Shown in pieces: positions 5,303 to 10,926 of a stretch of DNA of 10,926 nucleotides (positions are counted from its first letter, which is position 1; every line of letters begins with the position of its first letter). A program made the position numbers and the translations under genes. The stretch is from Syntrophaceae bacterium UBA2192 (GTDB lineage Bacteria > Desulfobacterota > Syntrophia > Syntrophales > UBA2192), in the NCBI GenBank assembly GCA_002327315.1, contig DCVI01000011.1, positions 1-10,926 of the forward strand, written 5' to 3'. The notes beneath the pieces were generated by a model that saw nothing but the letters and a program-made list of their open reading frames with translations, was not told where the DNA came from and ran no database searches.

Positions 5303-6121
5303 ATGGCCAAGAAAAAGACATCCAAGATCTGGATCGGGTTGTTCGTGATCATCGGATCCGTCATCGGCGTTGGCTCGATCGTGTGGCTCGGCGCCTCGAA
5401 ATGCTTTGAAGGCGGAAAGTCCTACGTGGCCTATTTCGACGAATCCATCCAGGGCCTGCACCCCGATTCCAGCGTGAAATTGCGAGGAGTCAATATCGGG
5501 CGAGTGGAACGAATCGGCGTGGAGCCGGCGACGGCCATGGTGGAAGTCGTCATGAAACTGAAAGTCGACGAGCGCCTCAGAGAGGATCTCTGCGCTGAGT
5601 TGAAACTGGCGGGGCTCACCGGGATTGTCTACATCGATCTGGATCGAAAACGGGACGGGGAAACCCTGGAAGCGCTACCCCCGGGACGCAATCCGCCCTA
5701 CCCCCTGATCCCCTCCCGGCCGTCCAGGACCAAGCAGCTGCTCGACAGGCTGGAGTCCGCAACGGCCCATGTGGACGGCACCTTCCACCACACGGACCGG
5801 CTGCTTGCCGGGGGAAGTGTCGATCACGTCCTGAACGGCACGAAAGACACCATTGCGGAAGCCCGCGCGACCCTCAAAAGCATCCGGACCGAGATGGAGG
5901 CCATGAAGCTGCAGGAAACGTCGGGTCAGGCGCAGAGACTCCTGGAAAGCCTGGAAGGGGATTCACGCAGGATCTCGGCCGATCTGAAAGAGACCGCGGG
6001 GAATCTCCGCCAGGTCTCGGAAAATCTCGAGGGGCTCGTTGACAGGGTACAGGCCGACCCGTCTGAAATCCTCTTCAGCAGCGCATCTTCGCCCAGGCCC
6101 CGTCAGGAGATCAAGCCATGA
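5303..6121 (+). CDS. mlaD: MlaD-like MCE-domain lipid-binding protein
   Basis: A 272-residue protein with an N-terminal basic stretch and one membrane anchor (about 8-31), an MCE domain (about 38-115) with the hallmark SVKLRGVNIGRVERIGV (57-73) and LTGIVYIDLD (105-114), then a long charged, heptad-like helical tail (about 143-255). MCE proteins form rings in the periplasm that carry lipids to or from the permease. The tail could be a helical tunnel extension or an oligomerisation element (inference). It is larger than E. coli MlaD (about 180 residues) because of this tail, as in many LinM-like proteins. Only 3 bases separate it from the ATPase gene, and its stop overlaps the next start (ATGA at 6118-6121), which implies tight coupling. 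Confidence 0.9.
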   Translation: MAKKKTSKIWIGLFVIIGSVIGVGSIVWLGASKCFEGGKSYVAYFDESIQGLHPDSSVKLRGVNIGRVERIGVEPATAMVEVVMKLKVDERLREDLCAELKLAGLTGIVYIDLDRKRDGETLEALPPGRNPPYPLIPSRPSRTKQLLDRLESATAHVDGTFHHTDRLLAGGSVDHVLNGTKDTIAEARATLKSIRTEMEAMKLQETSGQAQRLLESLEGDSRRISADLKETAGNLRQVSENLEGLVDRVQADPSEILFSSASSPRPRQEIKP

Positions 6122-6831
6122 GAACGAAACCCCGCAAACCGAGTTTCCGCACCCGTTTATTCATGATTTGCCTTGCCCTGGGCCTGTGGGCCGTGGCGCT
6201 CCTCCTGGGCGGGTGCGCGGCAGGCGCGAAGACCTCCGCCGCCGCCGTCCGTCAATATGCCCTCGAATATCCGTCCCCTGCATTCGGGAACCTTGAACGG
6301 GTGCCTGGCTCGATCCGGGTGGAACCGCTTTCCATCGCCCGGACCTTCAGCACCGCGTCCATGGTCTACCGCTCGAGGCCTTTCGTGTATGGCGATGATG
6401 CCTACAACCGCTGGAAGATCAAACCGTCGGTGATGATATCGGACATGCTCCTTCGCGACATGAAGTCTGCGGGCCTGTTCGGCGGCGTGTTTTCCAGCAG
6501 CGACGCAGAAAGCGGGGATTATGCCCTCGGCGGGGTGATCGAGGAGTTATACGAACAGGAGGAAAGGGACGGCGGCAAGGCCGTTCTCGCCCTGAATGTA
6601 ACCCTCCTCAACAGGAGCCGTCGGAACACGGGCGGCCGCCTGATCTTCCAGAAGAACTACCGGTCCATCCAGGCCATGGAGACGTGCGACGCCGAATCCA
6701 TGGCCCGGGCCGCAAGCAAGGCCATGGAAGCGCTGTCGAGGGAGATCATCCTGGATACCTATCAGGCGATGAAAGGAAACGGAGAGACCGGGACGAAGGC
6801 GTCCCCCCCTCGCGGTCTCTCGGCCCGATAG
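6118..6831 (+). CDS. ABC-type transport auxiliary lipoprotein (PqiC/LinN-like)
   Basis: A 237-residue lipoprotein with a basic N-region, hydrophobic segment (13-30) and lipobox LLGGC (Cys33, followed by Ala). The mature part matches the ABC_trans_aux pattern (PF03886; PqiC, LinN): an early YALEYP strand, IRVEPLSIARTFSTASMVYR, VYGDDAYNRWKIKPSVMISD, then a beta-rich domain with LALNVTLLNR and a final helix (AMEALSREI). It is expected at the outer-membrane inner leaflet, where it would receive lipid from or pass it to the MCE ring. The gene begins 4 bases inside the end of the MCE gene, confirming membership of the operon. With this gene the order is permease, ATPase, MCE, lipoprotein, the same as LinKLMN of sphingomonads. 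The last 20 or so residues are low-complexity. Confidence 0.85.
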   Translation: MRTKPRKPSFRTRLFMICLALGLWAVALLLGGCAAGAKTSAAAVRQYALEYPSPAFGNLERVPGSIRVEPLSIARTFSTASMVYRSRPFVYGDDAYNRWKIKPSVMISDMLLRDMKSAGLFGGVFSSSDAESGDYALGGVIEELYEQEERDGGKAVLALNVTLLNRSRRNTGGRLIFQKNYRSIQAMETCDAESMARAASKAMEALSREIILDTYQAMKGNGETGTKASPPRGLSAR

Positions 6832-6864
6832 AGCCCGCAAGCGAGTTACAGGCCTGCAAGGCGC

Positions 6865-7503
6865 TCAAGACGGGGACAGGGATTCCGAATCGCCCGTGAA
6901 GACCTCCATCACAGCTTCGGCCATGAGCCGGTAGCCCTCCACCGTCGGGTGCACCCCGTCGAACTGGACGAGTTCCTCGAAATCGACGGCGCCGGACTGC
7001 ACCTGACGCCTCCAGTGCTCGTGCACCCGGGCCACGGGCAGGCCGAATTTTTCCGCCATCTCCGCGAGCTTCCCGTAGAAGAATTTCTCGATAAAGTCGA
7101 ACGACTTCGGCTCGTCGAGCCAGACGGCCGTGACCAGGACAACCTCGGCCTGCGTGTTATTCCGGATCCCGGCGATCATCTCCTGGATGTTGCGGCCAAA
7201 GAGCTCCGGCGTGAAGCCGCAGAAGGCGTCGTTGAGGGCAAACTCCACGAGGACGCAGTCGGGGTCGTAGAAGTAGACGTCATAGTCGATCCGGTCCAGT
7301 CCCCCCGAGGCCGTATCGCCGGGGATGCCCTTGTTGACGATCTGGAACGTTGCCTTCGGGTAGCGCTTCCGAAGCATCTCCTTGAGAAAGTCGAGATAGC
7401 CCTTGCTGACGAGCCAGCCATGGGTAAGGGAATCGCCGATGGCGACGATCTTCACGTCATCGCCCGACTTCAGCTTCGCAATCGTCTTCTCCGGCCGAAT
7501 CAT
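6865..7503 (-). CDS. SGNH/GDSL-family hydrolase
   Basis: A 212-residue hydrolase with all four SGNH blocks: GDSLTHG (23-29, nucleophile Ser25), NKGIPGDT (57-64, oxyanion Gly62), ALND (89-92, oxyanion Asn91) and DGVHP (182-186, catalytic Asp182 and His185). Families of this kind hydrolyse esters or thioesters, acting as lipases, acyl-CoA thioesterases or carbohydrate acetylesterases; the substrate cannot be read from the sequence. No signal peptide is visible, so it is probably cytoplasmic, like TesA-type relatives without a leader. GGAG (7514-7511) lies 7 bases before the ATG. It is convergent with the lipid operon, with only 33 bases between them and no clear terminator, and has its own promoter. 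Confidence 0.88.
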   Translation of the reverse strand: MIRPEKTIAKLKSGDDVKIVAIGDSLTHGWLVSKGYLDFLKEMLRKRYPKATFQIVNKGIPGDTASGGLDRIDYDVYFYDPDCVLVEFALNDAFCGFTPELFGRNIQEMIAGIRNNTQAEVVLVTAVWLDEPKSFDFIEKFFYGKLAEMAEKFGLPVARVHEHWRRQVQSGAVDFEELVQFDGVHPTVEGYRLMAEAVMEVFTGDSESLSPS

Positions 7504-7531
7504 ATCTCAGCTCCACTCATAAAGTGGCGGA

Positions 7532-7560
7532 AGCATACCCGATCTCTTATTCCCTGTCGA
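7532..7560 (-). promoter_or_regulatory. sigma-70-like promoter of the SGNH hydrolase gene
   Basis: On the minus strand a -35 TCGACA (7560-7555, 5 of 6) is followed by a 17-base spacer and a -10 TATGCT (7537-7532, 4 of 6). The start point would be near 7525, about 20 bases before the ATG at 7503. Confidence 0.5.
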
Positions 7561-7652
7561 GAATTTGATGCCGGATGTCGGCGCGAGGTCGACTGGACCA
7601 CCCGCTTCACGCTTCCCTTCCCCTTCATTCTCTCTCGATTCTTTCTGTTATT

Positions 7653-7686
7653 TCACTGGTCACCGATCACTGGCCACTGGTCACTG
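7653..7686. repeat. degenerate TCACTGG tandem repeat
   Basis: Four degenerate copies of TCACTGG (TCACTGGTCACC, GATCACTGG, CCACTGG, TCACTG) in 34 bases between the divergent hydrolase and SPFH genes. It is non-coding and of the same loose style as the repeats at 1-31 and 519-550. Confidence 0.5.
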
Positions 7687-7781
7687 CCGCGCAGCGGCTT
7701 TGCCCAATTCCCCTCTTCAGAATGCATGCTTATTGCATGATGCAGTCTTAACTTCTTCTTTCGAGCGGAGGGACGCAGACA

Positions 7782-8894
7782 ATGGGGACCGATAATCTTA
7801 TTTTCCTGGAAGTGCTGGAGTGGTTCGACGAGACGGGACAGGAACTTGTCCACCGCCTCCCGGAGAAGGGATCGGGCGAGATCAAGTACGGCGCCCAGCT
7901 CACCGTGCGGGAGAGCCAGTCGGCCGTCTTCTTCTACCAGGGAAAGGCCTACGACGCCTTCGCGCCGGGCCGCCACACCCTGTCAACGCTCAACATCCCC
8001 GTCCTGACCAAGGTCCTCAGCCTCCCCTGGGGCATGACGAGCCCCCTGCGGGCGGAGGTCTACTTCGTCAACATGAAGCTGTTCCCCAATCTCAAGTGGG
8101 GGACCCGCGATCCCGTCGCCTTCCGGGACTCCGAGCTGGGCCTCATCCGCCTGCGGGCCCACGGCGTCTACAGCATCCAGGTGCTGCAGCCGGCCCTGCT
8201 CATCAACCGCCTCGTCGGCACGCAGGGCATGTTCAGCACGACCGAGATCGAGGACTACCTGAGCGAGGCCATCGTCTCGCGGTTCAATGACCTCATGGGC
8301 GAAACGATCGACACGGTCTTCAAGCTCCCGGGCCGCTACGAGGAGCTTTCCACCGGGCTCGTGAAACGGCTCCAGGAGGATTTCAGCCACTTCGGCCTGG
8401 GGCTGCAGGCCCTCTATATCAATTCCATCACACCGCCCGCCGAGGTGCAGAAGGCGATCGACGACAAGAGCCGCCTGGCCGTCTTCGACGACGTGAACAA
8501 GCTCCTGAAGGTGAAGGCCGCCATGGCCCTGGAGAAGATCGCCGAGACGAAGACCGAGGCGGGCGCCGGGATCGGCATGGGCCTGGGGCTCATGATGCCC
8601 GCCTTCTACTCGGAAGCCATGAAGCAGGGCGGCCGGACCGATTCCTTGAAATGCCCCGACTGCAAGGGACCCGTCGCGGCCGATTCGACGTTCTGCCCGG
8701 CCTGCGGGCACCAGCTCGTTGTCTTCAGCCGCTGCCCGAAGTGCGGCAAGAACCTGACGCCCCATGCGAAGTTCTGCTCCCTTTGCGGCAGCGCGGCCGG
8801 CGCTACGCCGGTGCCGAAGAAGTGCACACAGTGCAGCTCAGATAACCTGCCCGACTCGGTGTATTGCAACCACTGTGGAAACAAGATCGGATAG
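7782..8894 (+). CDS. SPFH-domain protein with three C-terminal zinc ribbons
   Basis: A 370-residue protein of the group often annotated as virion core protein-like or SPFH (Band_7_1) protein, related to B. subtilis YdjI. The SPFH domain covers about residues 25-235, including ESQSAVFFYQGKAYDAFAPG (44-63) and a helical end. A glycine/methionine-rich hydrophobic stretch (261-274) may touch a membrane. Three C4 zinc ribbons follow: C291/C294-C305/C308, C318/C321-C332/C335 and C348/C351-C362/C365. No N-terminal membrane anchor is visible, unlike flotillins. GGAGGG (7767-7772) lies 9 bases before the ATG. Its end overlaps the next gene by 20 bases. Family members are often linked to PspA-type envelope stress genes, but none is in this window. 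The biochemical role is unknown. Confidence 0.85.
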   Translation: MGTDNLIFLEVLEWFDETGQELVHRLPEKGSGEIKYGAQLTVRESQSAVFFYQGKAYDAFAPGRHTLSTLNIPVLTKVLSLPWGMTSPLRAEVYFVNMKLFPNLKWGTRDPVAFRDSELGLIRLRAHGVYSIQVLQPALLINRLVGTQGMFSTTEIEDYLSEAIVSRFNDLMGETIDTVFKLPGRYEELSTGLVKRLQEDFSHFGLGLQALYINSITPPAEVQKAIDDKSRLAVFDDVNKLLKVKAAMALEKIAETKTEAGAGIGMGLGLMMPAFYSEAMKQGGRTDSLKCPDCKGPVAADSTFCPACGHQLVVFSRCPKCGKNLTPHAKFCSLCGSAAGATPVPKKCTQCSSDNLPDSVYCNHCGNKIG

Positions 8895-10134
8895 CCCTCG
8901 CTGGCTCATCGATTTCCAGTGTCCCCGCTGCGCAGGCAACGTCTGCCTCGAGGAGACGGAGCGGATCTTCACCTGTGCCTGGTGCCGGGTGAAACTCTGC
9001 CTCGGGAGCCGCGGCCCGCTGGAGTGCTACATCCCAGCCCCGCCCGGCCCGGGTGAAAACGTCTTGTATGTGCCGTACTGGCGCCTGAAAGGCATGGTCT
9101 TCACCTGCACGGCCGGCTCGATCCATTCGGGCGCCGTCGACTTGAGTCACATCGCCCTCACCGCAAAAACGCTCCCGTGGTCCCTGGGTATCCAGGCGCA
9201 GCTGACAAGGCTCCGTTTTCTCGCGCCGGGTGTGGCAGGCACGTTCTTCGCGCCAACGCTCACGATCGGGCAAGCCATTGCCGGCTGCGAGCCAAACTTC
9301 AAGCAGCTCGGCGTACCCCCCTGGACGGAAACCGCCCTGCACCGGGCCTGGATCGGTGAGCAGACAAGCCTGTTGTACTACCCTCTTGCCCGGCGGGACG
9401 GGCAGATCGTCGACACCCTGCAGGACAGAGTATTCGAATCCGTCGGCCAGTGGGATGCCCGAGCCCCGGCGGCGATGCAGCCCGACGTTCAAGTACGATT
9501 CTACGCGGCAACCTGCCCCGACTGCGGCGTGGATCTCGACGGAGACAGGGACACCCTGGTGCTGACCTGCCGGAATTGCGATCGGGCATGGAAGCGGGGA
9601 TCGGAGGGTCTAGAGGAGACACCCTTTTATGTCGTCCCGGATAAAACCGGCGAGGGGCAGTTCGGCCTCCCGTTCTGGCGCATCCGGGTGGACGTGGAGG
9701 GAATATCGCTTGCGTCCTTTGCGGATTACGTCCGCTTCTGCAACCTGCCCCGGGCACTCACACCGGCGATGGCAGAGACGCCTTTCTTTTTCTGGGTGCC
9801 TGCATTCAAGGTCAATTCGGCGCTCTTTCTGACCCTGATTCGCCGGGTGACGTTATTCCAGTGGCAGGGGGAGTTCGAGCAGCGCCTGGGCGGTCTCAAA
9901 TGCCACCCGGTGACCCTGCCTGCAGAGGAGAGCGCAGAAAGCCTCAAGACGGCCCTGGCCGACCTCGCTGTCGACAAGAGGACCCTGCTGCCCGGACTGG
10001 AGGATTTGAGGATTGTGACAAAAGAGGCCCTGCTGGTCTATATGCCATTCAGGGCCAGGGGCGGAGAACTCATCCATCCGCAGATCCCGCTGGGAATCCA
10101 GCGGAAGGCACTGCAATACGGTTTGAATATCTGA
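8875..10134 (+). CDS. 419-residue two-fold zinc-ribbon protein of unknown function
   Basis: I do not recognise a named family. The protein shows an internal duplication. Half 1 has a zinc ribbon C16/C19-C34/C37, YVPYWRLKG (65-73) and LLYYPLARRDG (166-176). Half 2 has a zinc ribbon C214/C217-C232/C235, GLPFWRIRV (264-272) and LLVYMPFRARGG (386-397). The ribbon to P-[YF]-W distance is 51 residues in half 1 and 52 in half 2. Several aromatic-rich strands (for example PFFFWVPAF) suggest a beta-sheet fold. It has no signal peptide or clear membrane helix. The likely start is GTG 8875, just before the first ribbon and overlapping the SPFH gene by 20 bases; no Shine-Dalgarno site is visible, so coupled translation is likely. 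The frame is open further left only as shadow of the SPFH gene. It probably works with the SPFH protein. Confidence 0.8.
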   Translation: METRSDSPRWLIDFQCPRCAGNVCLEETERIFTCAWCRVKLCLGSRGPLECYIPAPPGPGENVLYVPYWRLKGMVFTCTAGSIHSGAVDLSHIALTAKTLPWSLGIQAQLTRLRFLAPGVAGTFFAPTLTIGQAIAGCEPNFKQLGVPPWTETALHRAWIGEQTSLLYYPLARRDGQIVDTLQDRVFESVGQWDARAPAAMQPDVQVRFYAATCPDCGVDLDGDRDTLVLTCRNCDRAWKRGSEGLEETPFYVVPDKTGEGQFGLPFWRIRVDVEGISLASFADYVRFCNLPRALTPAMAETPFFFWVPAFKVNSALFLTLIRRVTLFQWQGEFEQRLGGLKCHPVTLPAEESAESLKTALADLAVDKRTLLPGLEDLRIVTKEALLVYMPFRARGGELIHPQIPLGIQRKALQYGLNI

Positions 10135-10136
10135 CT

Positions 10137-10186
10137 TGCCGCGTCGCGGCAGGAATCGGGCATCCGGAATCCGGATTCCGGAATCC
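10137..10186. repeat. hairpin and 20-base perfect palindrome
   Basis: After the zinc-ribbon gene, TGCCGC (10137-10142) pairs with GCGGCA (10146-10151) across GTC; there is no T-run, so it is not a canonical terminator. It is followed by degenerate GGAATCGGGCATCCGG wording that includes the perfect palindrome TCCGGAATCCGGATTCCGGA (10163-10182). The word CCGGAATCCGG also occurs at 1351-1361. Confidence 0.55.
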
Positions 10187-10203
10187 TGTTACCCCGGAAA
10201 GGG

Positions 10204-10290
10204 AATGCCCCCTCACCTCCACTCTCTCCTTGTGCTTCTTTCTCCCTGGTCTCTCTCCCGGCGTAAGAAAATATGAGGTGAGGGGGCATT
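10204..10290. repeat. 16-base perfect inverted repeat, REP/MITE-like
   Basis: AATGCCCCCTCACCTC (10204-10219) and its exact reverse complement (10275-10290) enclose 55 pyrimidine-rich bases. The right-arm core GAGGTGAGGGGG is repeated at 10864-10875. The CCCTCACC/CTCTCCC style is that of dispersed extragenic palindromic elements common in bacterial genomes. No coding sequence lies inside. It could also end transcripts from either side. Confidence 0.6.
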
Positions 10291-10367
10291 ATTCCTAATG
10301 AGGAGAACAGGGTTTTCCCAAAGACCCCTGAAAAAGTCTCCCTTCTGTGATTGAGCGGTTACGGACC

Positions 10368-10703
10368 TTATTTCGTGAGAAAAAACTGCGCGCTGGGACT
10401 GACATCCTGGGACTCTTCACCTTCTTTATCATCTTCGTTCCCGTCGGTTGCCCCGGTCTCTTTGTCCCTGATCCGCTTGAACTCGTCGAGAAATCTGAGC
10501 CTCTCTTCCAGGTCCTGCGCTGAGGCCTGATGTTGATATTTCATATCCGAACTCCACAAAACCGGCATTTCCGCGTCATCCTCGACGTCGCATTTCCCGG
10601 TCCTCTTAGATGGAGGGTCTCTCTTCGATTCATACCCTCCGCGGAAACTACGGCACTTCTTTGCACCGAGGAAGCCAATAACCGAAATCAGCAAAAAAGG
10701 CAA
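10368..10703 (-). CDS. hypothetical membrane-anchored acidic protein
   Basis: A minus-strand frame of up to 111 residues with no family I recognise. It begins with a hydrophobic segment (PFLLISVIGFLG, about residues 2-13), then a basic stretch, a helical middle (QDLEERLRFLDEFKRIRD) and an acidic glycine-poor tail (TDGNEDDKEGEESQD) ending QFFLTK. The frame is open only 8 codons beyond the TTG at 10703, so the N-terminus is uncertain: the TTG has no ribosome site, and internal ATGs (near 10571 and 10547) would lose the helix. If real, it is a short single-pass protein with a charged cytoplasmic or periplasmic tail. It is flanked on both sides by REP-like repeats, which makes a recent or decaying origin possible. 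Confidence 0.45.
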   Translation of the reverse strand: MPFLLISVIGFLGAKKCRSFRGGYESKRDPPSKRTGKCDVEDDAEMPVLWSSDMKYQHQASAQDLEERLRFLDEFKRIRDKETGATDGNEDDKEGEESQDVSPSAQFFLTK

Positions 10704-10764
10704 TATCGGATTAAAAACGGTATATTGTCAGGTAATACCTGATGTTTTTATTGCGCTGCATTGA

Positions 10765-10832
10765 AAGGATCTTTTTTCGGCCTTGCGGCCAATTAAAATC
10801 CCCCTCTTTCCCCCTATAAAGGTCAGATCCTT
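10765..10832. repeat. inverted repeat AAGGATCT...AGATCCTT
   Basis: Perfect 8-base arms at 10765-10772 and 10825-10832 around 52 bases. These contain a GGCC-TTGC-GGCC mini-hairpin near 10780-10790 and a C-rich stretch (ATCCCCCTCTTTCCCCC). It looks like part of a small dispersed element and lies upstream of the minus-strand hypothetical gene. Confidence 0.4.
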
Positions 10833-10838
10833 AATCTT

Positions 10839-10875
10839 CCTCTCCCCTCCGAGGGAGAGGATTGAGGTGAGGGGG
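10839..10875. repeat. REP-like hairpin with GAGGTGAGGGGG tail
   Basis: CCTCTCCC (10839-10846) pairs with GGGAGAGG (10853-10860) over a 6-base loop, followed by GAGGTGAGGGGG (10864-10875), the same 12-mer as at 10275-10286. This is the common extragenic CTCTCCC...GGGAGAGG...GTGAGGG type of repeat. Confidence 0.6.
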
Positions 10876-10879
10876 TCCT

Positions 10880-10926
10880 TCGACAAGCTCAGGATGACAT
10901 TTCTGTTCGCCATGGTGAGCCTGTCG
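10880..10926. repeat. extragenic inverted repeat TCGACAAGCTCA...TGAGCCTGTCG, cut by the window edge
   Basis: TCGACAAGCTCA (10880-10891) and TGAGCCTGTCG (10916-10926) are near-perfect inverted arms with one mismatch. The wording (CCTTCGACAAGCTCAGGATGA, GGTGAGCCTGTCG) is that of a dispersed intergenic palindrome I have seen in many environmental bacterial genomes. The right arm is truncated by the end of the window. Confidence 0.6.

Noticed and set aside
3731..5461. A 576-codon open frame on the minus strand
   Set aside because: It is antisense to the permease, ATPase and MCE genes, whose motifs are unmistakable. Its translation is rich in His, Asp and Arg with no domain, as expected from the opposite strand of GC-rich codons.
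6949..7740. 263-codon plus-strand frame opposite the SGNH hydrolase
   Set aside because: The minus-strand frame has all SGNH blocks with a promoter and ribosome site; the plus frame is its mirror and runs into the intergenic repeats.
7983..8765. Long minus-strand frame opposite the SPFH gene
   Set aside because: Shadow of the SPFH gene; no domain, no ribosome site, and biased composition.
8764..8874. Earlier ATG for the two-fold zinc-ribbon protein
   Set aside because: The extra residues are Ala/Arg/Ser-rich shadow of the SPFH zinc ribbons; the first real domain starts just after GTG 8875.
10728..10913. 61-codon minus-strand frame with VILSLSKDP
   Set aside because: It lies wholly in REP-like palindromes; this wording is the usual spurious translation of the TCGACAAGCTCA element.

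Overview
The window reads as a chromosomal stretch of a GC-rich Gram-negative bacterium, probably an anaerobic member of the former Deltaproteobacteria (Desulfobacterota, for instance Syntrophales-like). This is inferred from a rubrerythrin-type protein, two outer-membrane or periplasmic lipoproteins, an Mla/LinKLMN-type lipid transport operon, and intergenic spacers filled with degenerate short repeats. No rRNA, tRNA, CRISPR array, transposase or phage gene is visible.

Left part (1-1615): a stand-alone rubrerythrin-like diiron protein (54-512) and a 75-residue protein of unknown function (649-876), then a 739-base stretch with no ordinary-sized gene. That stretch is not empty. On the minus strand it holds a sigma-54-like -24/-12 element (1285-1300), a leader of about 240 bases with strong hairpins, and a 24-residue single-helix membrane microprotein (954-1028) with a well-spaced Shine-Dalgarno site. 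Pointing right is a good sigma-70 promoter (1438-1466).

Middle left (1616-3163): three compact genes driven from that promoter. They encode a PA2779-family small exported membrane protein, a PA2778-family C39-like cysteine peptidase with its own signal peptide, and a TPR lipoprotein. A strong rho-independent terminator closes the unit. In Pseudomonas-type PA2778 proteins the peptidase and TPR parts are, as I recall, one polypeptide; here they are two genes.

Centre (3338-6831): a four-gene lipid ABC importer/exporter operon, namely a STAS-MlaE fusion permease, MlaF-like ATPase, MlaD-like MCE protein and ABC_trans_aux lipoprotein. The order matches LinKLMN. The last three genes are nearly contiguous or overlapping. 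A leader hairpin with a duplicated Shine-Dalgarno octamer precedes the first gene.

Right part (6865-10926): a minus-strand SGNH/GDSL hydrolase with its own sigma-70-like promoter, convergent with the lipid operon. Next come two overlapping plus-strand genes: an SPFH-domain protein ending in three zinc ribbons, and a 419-residue protein built as two zinc-ribbon/P-[YF]-W halves that I cannot assign to a named family. The end is repeat-rich: a 20-base perfect palindrome, a 16-base inverted repeat, a minus-strand hypothetical membrane-anchored acidic protein, and a cluster of REP-like palindromes running off the window.

The best candidates for undescribed biology are the SPFH/zinc-ribbon pair, the split PA2779-peptidase-TPR unit and the hidden sigma-54/leader/microprotein unit.
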